From Ancistrus triradiatus (taxonomy: Eukaryota > Chordata > Actinopteri > Siluriformes > Loricariidae), in the NCBI GenBank assembly GCA_025084515.1, contig JAJAGP010001679.1:1-64000 (forward strand): a stretch of DNA of 64,000 nt, given 5' to 3'. A program made the translations under genes and the position numbers. Positions 27,621 to 38,306 of the stretch are shown piece by piece (position 1 is the first letter of the stretch; each line of letters begins with the position of its first letter). The notes under the pieces are model-generated. The model saw only the letters and a program-made list of their open reading frames with translations, was not told the DNA's origin and did no database searches.

Positions 27621-29180
27621 AGTGTGAAAAAGTGTTTGCCCCCTTCCTGATTTCCTATTTTTTTTGCATGTTTGTCACACTTAAGTGGTTCGGGACATCA
27701 AACCAATTTAAATATTAGTCAAAGACAACACTAGTAAACACAAAATGCAATTTTTAAATGAAGGTGTTTATTATTAAGGGAGAAAAAAAAATCAAAACCT
27801 ACATGGTCCTGTGTGAAAAAGTGATTGCCCCATAAATCTAATAACTGGTTGGGCCACTCTTAGCAGCAACAACTGCACCCAACCGTTTGCCATAACTTGC
27901 AATGAGTCTTTTACAGCATTGTGGAGGAATTTTGGCCACTCATCTTTGCAGAATTGTTGTAATTCAGCCACACTGGAGGGTTTTTGAGCATGAACGGCCT
28001 TTTGAAGGTCATGCCACACCATCTCAATAGGATTCAGCTCAGGACTTTGACTAGGCCACTCCAAAGTCTTCATTTTGTTTTTCTTCAGCCATTCAGAGCT
28101 GGACTTGCTGGGGTGTTTTGGATCATTGTCCTGCTGCAGAACCCAAGTTCGTTTCAGCTTGAGGTCACCAACAGATGGCCGGACATTCTCCTTCAGGATT
28201 TTTTGGTAGACAGCAGAATTCATAGTTTCATTTATCACAGCAAGTCTTCCAGGTCCTGAAGCAGCAAAACAGCCCCAGACCATCACACTACCACCCCCAT
28301 ATTTTACTGTTGCTATAATGTTCTTTTTCTGAAATGCTGTGTTACTTTTACATTAGATGTAATGGGACACACACCTTCCAAAGTGTTCAACGTTTGTCTC
28401 CTCAGTCCACAGAATGTTTTCCAAAAGTCCTTGGGATCATCAAGATATGAAAAATTGAGACAAGCTTAATGTTCTTTTTGCTCAGCAGTGGTTTTTGTCT
28501 TGGAACTCTGCCATGCAGGACATTTTTTGCCCAGTCTCTTTCTTATGGTGGAGGCATGAACACTGACTTTAACTGAGGCAAGTGAGGGGCTGCAGTTCTT
28601 GGATGTTTGTTTGTGGGTCTTTTTGTGACCTCTTGGATGAGTCGTTGCTGCGCTCTTGGGGTAATTTTGGTCGACCGGTCACTCCTGGGAAGGTTCACCA
28701 CTGTTCCGTGTCTTCGCCATTTGTGGATAATGGCTCTCACTGTGGTTCGCTGGAGTCCCAAAGCTTTAGAAATTGGCTTCATAACCCTTTCCAGGCTGAT
28801 AGATCTCAATTACTTTCTTTCTCAATTGTTCTTGAATTTCTTTGGATTCTCGGCATGAATGTGTAGCTTTTAAGGATCTTTTGGTGTCCTTCACTCTGTC
28901 AGACAGGTCCTATTTAAGTGATGTCCTGAATGAGAACAGGTGTGGCAATAACCAGGCCTGGGTGTGGGCTAGAGACAGTGAACTCAGGTGTGATAAACCC
29001 ATAGTTATGTTATGTTTTTCACACAGGGCCATGTAGGTTTGGATTTTTTTTTTCTCCCTTAATAATAACCATCTTCATTTAAAAACTGCATTTTGTGTTT
29101 ACTTGTGTTCTTTTTGACTAATATTTACTTAAGGAAACATCTAAGTGTGAAAAACATGCAAAAAATAGGAAATCAGGAAG
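27621..29180 (-). mobile_element. Tc1/mariner element, right tip missing
   Basis: Left end AGTGTGAAAAAGTGTTTGCC (27621), preceded by a TATA run. Long imperfect inverted repeats: CACAAAATGCAATTTTTAAA at the left against TTTAAAAACTGCATTTTGTG at 29078-29097, and CTGATTTCCTATTTTTTTTG against AAAAATAGGAAATCAG. At the right it stops at AAATCAGGAAG (29180), without the last roughly 20 bp, where a SINE head begins. Confidence 0.9.
27792..28866 (-). pseudogene. Broken Tc1 transposase
   Basis: Minus strand from the N-terminus: ESKEIQEQLRKKVIEIYQPG, helix-turn-helix KPISKALGLQRTTVRAIIHK with RSDRSTKITPRAQ; the middle region; then MMVWGCFAASGPGRLAVINE, LQQDNDPKHPSKSS (second Asp kept), SQSPELNPIEMVW (Glu kept), and a C-terminus through about 27830. 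The codon for the first catalytic Asp is GAG (Glu, plus-strand 28401-28403) in TGG-ACT-GAG-GAG. Frameshifts separate the N-terminal frame (28543-28809) from the C-terminal frame (27792-28286). Inactive. Confidence 0.88.
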
Positions 29181-29258
29181 CCCCACCCTGGGATCAAACC
29201 CAGGTCTTCTTGCCATGACACAACAGTGCTACCTTCTGAGCCACCGTACCACCCTGTG
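29181..29258 (-). mobile_element. tRNA-like SINE head (DANA-like)
   Basis: Minus strand: GGGTGGTACGGTGGCTCAGA (A box TGGCTCAGAAGG), GTAGCACTGTTGTGTCATGG, CAAGAAGACCTGGGTTTGAT and CCCAGGGTGGGG (B box GGTTTGATCCC). It is wedged between the truncated Tc1 and the tail of the next LINE. Confidence 0.65.
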
Positions 29259-29270
29259 TTTGTGGCTGTA

Positions 29271-31137
29271 GGTCAAGTCAAGTCAAGTCAGATTTATTTA
29301 TATAGCGCTTTTTACAATGGAGCATTGGTCTCAAAGCGCAGCTTTACAAGTTTAGATTATCTCCTAATAACTACGTCCAATCCCAAATTGAGCAAGCCTA
29401 GGGCGACAGTGGCAAGGGAAAAACTCCCTAGTTCTAGGAAGAAACCTTGGGAGGACCAAGACTCAAAAAGGGACCAACCTCCTTGGGCGGCATATATGAT
29501 AATCTAAGAGCGAACTAAAGTCATGGTGTCAAAGTTCGAATAGAATGTGAAGTATGCACATCGACATTAAGTGGCCCGGGTATGATGATAAATCTAAGAG
29601 CGAAAAAACTAAAGACACAGCTCGGAGAAAAACAGAAAATGTAATTAGTTATTGATTAAGAGCACAGTGTTTATTAACAAATCACTGATGCCATGTCAAT
29701 CACTGATGCCAAGTGTAGCATGAGACCCCGGCAGCATTAGCTATAGCAGCATAGCTAGAAAGCTAGAAGAGGAGAACTGGTAGGAAACATGAGGACATTG
29801 GCAAACCCCACACGAGCGGCAGAAGACAGCACCCAAACGTCTCTGATCACCATAAGACTCTTTGACTATGAACCCCCAGCTCTGCCTGGCTTATTCTAAG
29901 GCAAGGAATGCATGAGTCAAGATCACGAGGACCGAAGCCCAGTTCAGCCAGACCGCCCACCCGACACTCCCTGCAAGCGGACAAGGCAGGCAGGCCAGAC
30001 ATGACTTCAGACCTCCGGCCTCAGCAACCTAACCAACCATGGTCAACCTGGTTCTTAAATCTAGTCAAAAGCCTGCGTAAATAAGTATGTCTTTAGCCTA
30101 GACTTAAAACTTTGGAGGGTGTCTGAATCTCGAACGAAAGTGGGAATTTATTCCATAGTTGGGGGGCCATGTATGAGAAAGCCTTTCCCCCCCTGCTGTG
30201 ACCCTTTTTTAATTCTAGGAACTAAAGGAAGTCCTGCACCCTGCGAACGAAGTAGACGAGTGGATTGTAAAACTCTAAGAGTTCACTCAGATAATGTGGG
30301 GCCAGGCCATGTAGAGCTTTATAAGTTATAAGAAGTATTTTGTAATCAATGCGGAATTTGACTGGTAACCAGTGCAGTGATGATAGAACAGGAGTGATAT
30401 GATCAAATTTTCTAGTTCGAGTTAGCACTCGGGCAGCTGCGTTTTGAACTAACTGAAGTTTATTTATAGATTTACTAGAGCATCCAGTAAGTAACATTAC
30501 ATTACAGTAATCCAACCTTGAGGTTATAAACGCATGAACAAGTTTTTCTGCATCATTAAAAGAGAGGATATTTCTAAGTTTAGCGATATTACGTAATTGA
30601 AAGAAAGCAATTCGAGTGATGCTGCTAATGTGCGCATCAAAGGAGAGATCTGAATCAAATGTGACCCCTAAGTTTTTTACAGACAGACTGAGCAATACTG
30701 AACAGCCATCTAGATTTAGGATATATGTAGCTAACCTGTCTCTCACTAGCCTTGGGTCCCACTAATAGCACCTCAGTTTTATCTGAGTTAAGTAAGAGAA
30801 AATTAAATAACATCCAATCTTTTATTTCCTTTACACTGTCCTCAATTTTGTTGATTGTAAGGCTGTCATTAGTTTTGGCTGATATGTACAGCTGTGTATC
30901 ATCTGCATGGCAGTGGAAATTAATGCCATGTTTACGAATAACTGAGCCTAGTGGCAGCATGTACAGAGAGAATAAAAGCGTGCCAAGCCTGACCCCTGAG
31001 GCACGCCATACTTCACTTTTGAGAGCTTAGATCTTAGATTATTTATATGAACAAACTGGTACCGGTCAGTTAAGTAGGATTTAAACCAAGAAAGTGCTGA
31101 TCCCTTAATACCTACAGTATTTTCTAGTCTAGTCAAA
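29271..31137 (-). mobile_element. L2-type LINE, 5' truncated
   Basis: On the minus strand a reverse-transcriptase region (31137 to about 30055) is followed by a UTR of about 0.75 kb and a tail of tandem TGACT units (29271-29290), a short-repeat tail instead of poly(A), as L2-type LINEs have. It is 1.87 kb long. The 5' side breaks off inside the RT domain and abuts a Tc1 fragment. Confidence 0.88.
30055..31137 (-). pseudogene. LINE ORF2 reverse-transcriptase remnant
   Basis: Minus-strand pieces in order: KGSALSWFKSYLTDRYQFVH (31030-31110), KVKYGVPQGSGLARF (RT motif with PQGS), INFHCHADDTQLYISAKTND (catalytic A-D-D kept, preceding residue His rather than Tyr), LLLNSDKTEVLLVGPKA, LGVTFDSDLSFDAHI, then thumb and C-terminal parts LDYCNVMLLTGCSSKSINKL and SSLHWLPVKFRIDYKILLIT. 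Frameshifts near 30950, 30700 and 30222 make it non-functional. Intact relatives also carry an N-terminal endonuclease, absent here. Confidence 0.85.
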
Positions 31138-31139
31138 AA

Positions 31140-31349
31140 CTGACTGCCAAGCCAGGGACTTCTGTGCTGTGTCTGGTACTTTTGAGCTCCCATGGCATTT
31201 GAGTTACATCCCTGGAATGTTGTACCAACTGTGTTGCTTGATCTGTCTTCCTTTATCTTCTCTGGTCTTAAGTAGTTATTGCAAAGATTTGGGGTGTTCT
31301 TTGAGCTATTATCCTGCTGTAGTATGAATCTTTCTCCACAGTGATCCAA
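31140..31349 (-). pseudogene. Tc1-like transposase fragment
   Basis: The minus strand begins DHCGERFILQQDNSSKNTPN LCNNYLRPEK, corresponding to the Tc1 stretch around the second catalytic Asp (QQD-D-KHT-KLC--YL). The following sequence, towards 31140, has lost the frame and the SPDLNPIE region is only faintly visible. It differs from the other Tc1 families here. Confidence 0.5.
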
Positions 31350-31589
31350 ACAAGCATTTTCAGTAGTGCGCTCATACTTTTGGCCTGTTTGACTCTGTAT
31401 GTACTGTATATATTCATATGATCTAACATCACTACTGAATAAATTTCATTATGTAGAAAGGTATATCCTGTTTCCCTCACAGACGTTCCTTTACCACAAT
31501 ATATTAATCTACAGGACTGAATTTGCATATAGCTCAGATTTTCCAGTTCAGTATTGGTAAACATCATTTGCTATATTTTGCAATATCCA

Positions 31590-31740
31590 AACTCTGCTTC
31601 CGAGTTCAGGCTTGTTTACCATCGAGCCATTGGCACGTTGCATATCTGATCTCAGCCTGACTGTCAGTAATTAATTGCACATTAATCAGGGAGTGTATCA
31701 TCTGCAGGCAAATTAAAAATGCAAATGAAATATGAAGCGA
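31590..31740. other. Candidate conserved non-coding block with an octamer
   Basis: CAGTAATTAATTGCACATTA, ATCAGGGAGTGTATCATCTG and AAATTAAAAATGCAAATGAA lie close together. ATGCAAAT (31719-31726) is a perfect POU-factor octamer next to TAATTAATT and ACATTAATCA homeodomain-type motifs. No frame, no repeat. Confidence 0.38.
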
Positions 31741-32164
31741 GTATCAAAACATGTTACACTGGTGATGACAAATGATCTACAAATTTCCCCTCCATTATTT
31801 CTGCTTCTTTTTATGTTTTAAATAATCCTTGTCTTGGTAATTCAGTGGGAGTAATTTGTTAACCTGATGTCTTCCATATATCTTATGAACATGTTCCTCG
31901 GGGCAATGAAGAGTCAAGTGTGACTCATTATTATTGTTTTCTTTTTCACTGTACTTGTAATTTATTTATTTCCTCATCCATTTTATGTAGGCATTTGGTC
32001 AGTGTGGCTACATTTAGAGTCACAATTAGAAATACACAGGGGGATTTAATTTCGCAAATCAGAGCCAGAAAATGTATCATATGCGACACACTTAAATACA
32101 TCATACTTCAGTGTTACACACTGCTAATGCATCAGCTTTTACTAATTAGTACAGTGTGGTATAG

Positions 32165-32232
32165 TTATTATTATTATTATTATTATTATTGTTGTTATTA
32201 TTCTTATTATTGACAGTATTATTATTATTACA

Positions 32233-32274
<42 letters not shown>

Positions 32275-32577
32275 GTTGTTGTTATTATTGTTGTTATTAT
32301 TATTGACAGTATTATTATTATTACAGTTATTATTATTATTATTATTAATATTATTATTATTATTATTATTATTATTGTTATTATTGTTATTATTATTATT
32401 GACAGTATTATTATTATTACAGTTATTATTATTATTATTATTATTGTTGTTGTTGTTGTTGTTATTATTGTTGTTGTTATTATTATTGATAGTATTATTA
32501 TTATTACAGTTATTATTATTATTATTATTATTGTTGTTATTATTATTATTATTATTGACAGTATTATTATTATTACA

Positions 32578-32610
<33 letters not shown>

Positions 32611-32655
32611 GTTATTATTATTATTATTATTATTGACAGTATTATTATTATTACA

Positions 32656-32688
<33 letters not shown>
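32165..32688. repeat. Higher-order ATT array with a GACAGT core
   Basis: The array is built from ATT/GTT triplets punctuated six times by GACAGT (one GATAGT) followed by four ATT units and ACAGTT, at 32212, 32305, 32401, 32488, 32557 and 32635. Spacings of 93, 96, 87, 69 and 78 bp are all multiples of three. The long poly-Asn, poly-Ile and poly-Leu frames here are products of the repeat. Confidence 0.95.
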
Positions 32689-32750
32689 AAAATCCATAGC
32701 ATCCATTTTTTTAATTACATTTAAAAAATAATACATTTAACAAACCACAG

Positions 32751-32751
<1 letters not shown>

Positions 32752-32816
<65 letters not shown>
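32752..32816. repeat. Pure ATT microsatellite
   Basis: About 21 uninterrupted ATT units, without the GACAGT core of the neighbouring array. Confidence 0.97.
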
Positions 32817-32818
<2 letters not shown>

Positions 32819-33889
32819 TCAGGAAGTTCCAAAGACCTCAAATATCTAGTTTTTGCCATATTTTTTGTATTTTGGGATATGACTATAAATAATAAAAAAA
32901 TAGGGTATTGTTTGCTTTTGCCTATTATTTAACTTCTGCTTCAACAATTTGAGTTCTGGTGTTATTAATTGTCTGCCAATATTTGTATTTTAGTATCTCA
33001 AAAAATGACTACACATCATAACAGCTACTTGATATTGACATTAATGTTCAAAAATGATGAACAAGCCAGGAGACCTACAGAGATTTATGTAATCTGGAAG
33101 ACTTTCAATGGGCAAAATGAGAAACAACATTTACCACAGGCTGAGCTGGAAGTATGCTTAATACAGTACAGGTGATCGAGATGGGCTATACTGCTTTGGG
33201 AGATCAGTAAGACATGTCAGAGCTAAAAAATAGCATCATTAACAGAATTTTGTAGTGAATGCAGAACTGAATAATACCAGGGTAATGGATGTACAGTGAG
33301 AGCAATGAAGGGTCTAAAACAGAACATTTTGGGACTACATATTGGTTTATTTTAGGCTTTGTCAAGCTACCACTGATGCTAATCAATAACAAAATCTGTA
33401 ATTAAAGTACGGGGCACTACAGAGTTAAAACAACAGTAATGTAAAGCTGTGAGCAGGTCAACAGGATACTAATAATATAATGTTACATTATGTCTTTATA
33501 ATTATATCTTCATCTATATAACAAAACAATTTTAACACACCACAGTTCAGTTTTATTGTGCCTAGATAACAGCAATACAAGATTACGTCATTTGGTTTAA
33601 GGTTCAATTTCTTTTTATTCTGCTGTACAAGTATTTTTAAGAACTTACATTTTTCAAATGAAGATGGGTTCCACTATAGGTTTCTATAGGGACTTCTTCC
33701 TTTTTCCTTTTTAGGGTCTAACTTTGACTATAAATAAAATACGTTTCAATTCATTAATTGACAAGTCGAAGCGTTTATCTGCATTAGCACGTCGCACATT
33801 GGCACGACGCTGGCAAAAACATAACAGTAAACAAAAATGTTGGCAGAAAAACACATTTTTCATGCAAAGGTATAAGGCTGATCTGCTCT
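32817..33889. other. AT-rich sequence, nothing recognised
   Basis: No repeat family, RNA gene or exon is recognised. Short frames at 32969-33175 and 33204-33392 show no domain. Confidence 0.35.
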
Positions 33890-34260
33890 GGGTTATGTGA
33901 GCGTTCAGCTCAGAATTCAGCTAGCTCCTAGGCTGTTGGTGAGCGACTCCGAGCAGTGGTGCTTTACAGAAGTAAATAGGTTGGCTGATTGAAAGATTGG
34001 GGCGTCTGGCCGTGAGTGGCAGAGCAGCACCGAAATCAGGCATCCAAAAAGGTTTCAGACTCCCCTTATCATCCAAATGACCGGGGAGAGAATGCGTAGC
34101 CGTCCGAGCCTGGCCGGAGAGAGAGAACACTTATCTCTGGGCAATTACCCTCGCGCACAACAATGAATAAAATGAAAGATAGCTGAACGATCTGAGGCCT
34201 GGCAAATTGGAGATAAGAGGCAGAGGATCAGATATTATTAACGCAGATAGATCAGTGTGC
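33890..34260. other. Candidate conserved non-coding block
   Basis: GC-balanced unique sequence with TCCCCTTATCATCCAAATGA, AACACTTATCTCTGGGCAAT and ATTGGAGATAAGAGGCAG (three GATA-type sites, TTATC/TTATCT/AGATAAG), plus CAACAATGAATAAAATGAAA. Strongly unlike the AT-rich flanks. Enhancer identity is inference. Confidence 0.38.
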
Positions 34261-34406
34261 AAATAAGATGTATGAGGTCTGCAATATTCCAGTAGATATG
34301 ATCAAACCTCGGCGCACTGTGTTTAATTATGTGCTAGAACCACTGGGAGGACCGTAAGCAGCCATCCTTTCATATGTTCTATTTTATATTATATTTGATT
34401 TAGAAC

Positions 34407-35010
34407 TACCAAACCAAATCAGAAAAAAGTGGGGCAGAATGGAAAATGCTAATAAAAATAAATACATTGTTCCTTATATGTACTTTTATTTCATTGCAGG
34501 CTGTATGAACCTGGTCAATGTAATTTCATTTGTTAATAGACATCCATTCCTGCATTTCAGGCCTCTAACACATTCCGAAAAAACTTGGGGTTGGGGGAAA
34601 TTTAGGGCTAGTAATGAGATTTAAAAAAATGAAATAATGATATGATTCAAACAGGTGATGCAGTATGGAGTGGCGATGTTTTTGTAGGAAGAATGAGACA
34701 AAATAACACCTGAAACATTAAATTGCTTGGCATCCTCTGTGCCTTAACGTCTTTTTAGTGTGAAAAGGAATGGCGACATTACAAAGTGGTAAATGCTTAG
34801 CATCCCAACTTCTTTGGAATGTGTTGCAGGCCGGAAATGCAGGAATGGATGTTTATGAACAAATTAAATGAAGTTGACCAGGAAAAACATGAAATATCTC
34901 AGGTTCATACTGTCTGAAATGAAATAAAAGTCAAAGGAAATGTAAGGAACACTGCATTTATTTTTTATTTGCATTTTCCATGCTGTTCCACTTGTTCTGA
35001 ATGGAGTTGT
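34407..35010 (+). mobile_element. ISRm11-like internal-deletion derivative
   Basis: The left end CCAAACCAAATCAGAAAAAA and the right end, read inward (CAACTCCATTCAGAACAAG), are inverted repeats. Internal blocks CATCCATTCCTGCATTTCAG, AAATTTAGGGCTAGTAATGA and GGAATGTGTTGCAGGCCGGA follow the family order. About 604 bp. The whole catalytic region is deleted; only the C-terminal stretch (TGAAACATTAAATTGCTTGG..GGCGACATTACAAAGTGGTA) remains. Confidence 0.8.
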
Positions 35011-35439
35011 ATTTAGAGTAGCAAGAACACATATATTTAGATAAGCATGTCATTTGAGATGGTGTGCTAATACTTTTGTATCAGCCTGTATAGCACTGTT
35101 ATGTGATACCTTGCCCAGATAGAAGATTTGTATTTTTTTCTGTAATACTTACCTCACCTTATGAAGAATATCTATCCCTTCAAGTGAGTTTCCATTGACG
35201 TCTTAAATATTCCCTATTAATTTCAGCTACTAAATGGGTGCAATTCGGTTACAGTTTTGTTGTCTATACTGACATTCACCCACTGTTCCTAACAAGCCCT
35301 TCATTTTAAAGGATTTAGCTCTGTTAATTTGGTAGACCATTGAAAGCAGCAACTTCTATTAGAAGTCATTTTACCATATTAAATATGTTCCACCAATAAG
35401 AGTGGCTTAATATTTAATGGTTTTTAAGATATTCTGCAT

Positions 35440-35830
35440 TTATGCTAGTGTTTCCATCGGTCAGCTCTGGAATTAAAATCCTCTTTCAGGACAAAGGAGC
35501 TCAGATGAAAAAGCAGTGTGACCTGCGTGTTCAGTGTCAGGAAGGGCTTAATTAAAATCATGACTAAATTCCCCCGAGGTCCAAAGCAAGGCTCCATTTT
35601 TCCTCTTCCCTCGTTGTTGCCTTTGTTATGTACACATTGTCTTGTCTCATTATTTCCAAAGTCTGTGTAAAGCAGCAATAATGATACTGCGTGTCCACTG
35701 AGAGTCCAAAATATCATCCAGTCTGCCTGAAAAGGGCAACAAAGCGCCGAACTTAGGGGTGGGAAGACAGTGATTAGATTTGAGTTTGAATATGCTCCTG
35801 GGAAGGGATTCTCATTTAGTAATGGCAATA
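35440..35830. other. Candidate conserved non-coding block
   Basis: Repeat-free and balanced, with GGGCTTAATTAAAATCATGA, GTTGCCTTTGTTATGTACAC (SOX/TCF-like CTTTGTT at 35631-35637), CATTGTCTTGTCTCATTATT and GCAGCAATAATGATACTGCG. A minus-strand frame of 136 codons (35445-35855) has no domain and is probably chance. Confidence 0.35.
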
Positions 35831-35839
35831 TTGTCCAAA

Positions 35840-35989
35840 GGCGCTGAGGTGGCACGGTGGCAATTTGCTAGTCCATCATCGCGTTGACTGGGATTCGAGT
35901 CCTGGCAGCATTGAGCATCATTTAGAGTACATCCTGGTCTGTGTAATGTGAGTTCTGATTTGCCACAATCCTGTTAAGTCTCTCTGGAT
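35840..35989 (+). mobile_element. tRNA-like SINE fragment
   Basis: GGCGCTGAGGTGGCACGGTG, CAATTTGCTAGTCCATCATC and GACTGGGATTCGAGTCCTGG (B box ATTCGAGTCC) match 10317-10400 and 37233-37497. It is joined to a Tigger-like fragment. Confidence 0.5.
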
Positions 35990-36455
35990 AACACTTGCAT
36001 TAATCTACAGCCAAAATCATTAACACAAAGCTTATTTTATAATAAAGTGTTGAGAAATCTCATTTCATTTACTGAGTGAAAGTGAAAAGTAAAAGCAAAA
36101 CACTTACTCTATTGATGAACTCAAGGCAATAGCTGCAAATGCTAACTGCTCAGCTTGAAAACCTGAAAAGTACGTGAGTACTGCACTAAGAATGCAGTAC
36201 TGTAGATCTAAACATGAAGAAAAACATGATAAACACAGCAGAGAGCTTCACTGAGTAAGAGCTATTCTGAATCGGAATCACTGAACTATTGTGTACTGAA
36301 TTCTGACTCGCGAATCGTGAAGCGAGTTGTGGCTGAAACAAGTCATGTGGCTCGACTCACACAAGTTTAAGCAAGTACTGAGCAAATGACGAGAACCGAG
36401 ACTTTTTCTAGTCAAAATGCGTCGAGAATCGAATTTGGCGAGTTTCCAGGGGGTC
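35990..36455 (-). mobile_element. Tigger/pogo-like element, one terminus eroded
   Basis: Reverse orientation relative to 47724-48419: TGCATTAATCTACAGCC, AAAATCATTAACACAAAGCT, TTATAATAAAGTGTTGAGAA, then GCGAGTTGTGGCTGAAACAA, ACAAGTTTAAGCAAGTACTG, AGCAAATGACGAGAACCGAG and CGTCGAGAATCGAATTTGGC. It lacks the outermost CAGTGGTACC tip. Confidence 0.75.
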
Positions 36456-36655
36456 CAGGACTGAGGTGCCTGATTTGTATTGCTGTTTCATTGATCATGG
36501 GCACTCCAGTGCCTGTACAAGGATAACAGAGGGTGCAAGTGCATACCCTCGATGGGAAATTCGGGTCGCTGTGGTGGTGAGACAGCGTCTTAGACTGTTA
36601 AGTTACTCAAGTGCCTTGTAATATTTATATGTGCATGATATTGATAATGTGAGAG

Positions 36656-36837
36656 ACTGTGGTGGTGCAGTGGTTAAAGTACTGGAGCAGAAGGTTCAGG
36701 GGTAAAATCTTACCTCTGCCATTCTATTGGACCTTTAAGCATGTCGACCCACAATTGCTTAGATTGTAAAATGGTATCAGTATTAAGTCACTCTGGTTAA
36801 GGGGTTCTAATAAGAATTGACTGAATGTAAATGTAAT
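36656..36837 (+). mobile_element. tRNA-derived SINE
   Basis: GACTGTGGTGGTGCAGTGGT, TAAAGTACTGGAGCAGAAGG, TTCAGGGGTAAAATCTTACC (degraded B box), ACAATTGCTTAGATTGTAAA and a decayed tail ATGTAAATGTAATG. The A box is altered (GGTGCAGTGG). Confidence 0.7.
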
Positions 36838-36879
36838 GAATTAGTCCCACTGTAATTGGAATGCACTCTCTGGTCCCCT

Positions 36880-37160
36880 TCTTTGAAAATGGTGACCACC
36901 ACCCCAGTTTGCCATGGTGTACATCCTTCTACTTGTTAACGTCACCCTTAATATATTTAAATCATTATAATTTGCCTCTGAGATGAAGCCACAATCCTTT
37001 ATGTAAATTAAAAAGCTCTTAAGTATAATCAGGCTCCATTATTGTTTGCCTAACCTTTAATTATCGCTTAATACATATTCCCAGAAACATATTATGTTTT
37101 CTTTTCAGCATTCGCTGATAATGAAGTGCTAGATTTGAACAGTTTACACCTTAAACTCTT
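36880..37160. other. Candidate conserved non-coding block
   Basis: TTAAATCATTATAATTTGCC, CTTTATGTAAATTAAAAAGC, CCATTATTGTTTGCCTAACC and TTTAATTATCGCTTAATACA form an unusually motif-dense AT-rich stretch (POU-, homeodomain- and FOX-like). No repeat family is recognised. Chance clustering in AT-rich DNA is an alternative. Confidence 0.3.
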
Positions 37161-37232
37161 GAACCATTGCATAATTGCTCATATTATAAGTAAACCAGTG
37201 CTTTTTCATAACATTAATGAATTAAAAATGAT

Positions 37233-37497
37233 GACGAGTGGTGCTGCGGTTTAATATGCTAGCCCGCCACGGGAGGGACTTGGGTTTGAGTCCATGAGGT
37301 GCCTGTCGGATATTATTCAGACGCGATTAGCTGTTCCTGAGGGAGGGGAACTCGTCAGGGATTCATCCCCAAGTGCTGCAATAGCGACCCCTGCATAGCC
37401 CTGGACTGCTGTACCATTCAGTTCATGCATTGGTCTGCATTCTCCAGGAAAAGGCGCCAAAGGCCGGTAACCCATGCTGGGTCAAAATGCAAGAAAA
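37233..37497 (+). mobile_element. SINE-like repeat
   Basis: GGTGCTGCGGTTTAATATGC (A-box-like), GGACTTGGGTTTGAGTCCAT (B box GGTTTGAGTCC), CAGACGCGATTAGCTGTTCC, GAGGGAGGGGAACTCGTCAG and GTAACCCATGCTGGGTCAAA are seen. From memory this is a tRNA-derived repeat common in otophysan fish. A reverse copy lies at 14505-14632. Confidence 0.55.
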
Positions 37498-37788
37498 ATA
37501 AATAAAAGTAAGTGCTGTTTAACGTCCATCCCATCAACACTCATTCACTTTAATGTCTTGAGAATTATGAAAGGGAATAAAAATCTGTTATATCTTATAT
37601 ACGTCTAATTCATGTCTGCATGACAGAAATCTAGTATGACCAAACCTTTGCGACACCTGCAGACAGACAAGAGAATTGCAGTCTTGAATGTAGAACAACG
37701 TTTCTTTTGTTTTCGTTATCAGTGTTTATCATTTTCAAAATATACCTATAAAGTATAATGAAATTGATCTAATTAAGAATTCCTAAAG

Positions 37789-38010
37789 GTGTGTCACACT
37801 TGGCAGGTTTAGGTCTCTTGTTCATTTGAACAAGTGGGAAAGCTGCCAGTCTGAACCTTGGCACTAAGTAAGTGGACCAAGTCCCCCTGAATAGGCGAGT
37901 CTCAGTCCAATTCCAAACAAACTCTGGTGCAGTTTGATTGATGTATGAACACAGCACAGACCAAACATGTGTAAATGAACCAAACACAGGGTGTGACGTT
38001 ACAAGAAGCT
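37789..38010. mobile_element. Possible non-autonomous DNA transposon fragment
   Basis: GTGTGTCACACTTGGCAGGT, TGAACAAGTGGGAAAGCTGC, CCAATTCCAAACAAACTCTG and AACACAGCACAGACCAAACA recall fish PIF/Harbinger- or hAT-associated repeats. No terminal repeats or target duplication can be shown. A 63-codon minus-strand frame at 38121-38312 (KRRRLERLHRRVMHNLPPI) may belong to it but is unrecognised. Confidence 0.3.
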
Positions 38011-38306
38011 AATGTTATATACAACGAACAGCGGAAAACACAAGGAAATCACAAAACCTAATATAATTGTGGGTATGTTTAAGAACTGTCCTTATTCTTT
38101 TAATCCAAAGGACACAACACTCAAGCATACCCGCTTCTTCTCGTGATAGGAGGTAAGTTATGCATTACACGTCGGTGCAGGCGTTCTAACCGCCGTCTCT
38201 TTGCAGCATGCGTTCTTTTGTGTACAAAATGGAGGAAGTCCTGGCGCCCTTTTAGCTCTTTTATAAATTGTAGGCTCTCTTTGTGAGTAATCAGCTGGTA
38301 AATATA

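Noticed and set aside
32142..32736. Open frames of 166-196 codons on both strands (poly-Leu, poly-Ile, poly-Asn)
   Set aside because: They are direct translations of the ATT array and exist in several frames and on both strands.
35445..35855. 136-codon minus-strand frame as a host gene
   Set aside because: No recognisable domain, and the frame crosses from a unique block into a SINE head, so it is likely chance.
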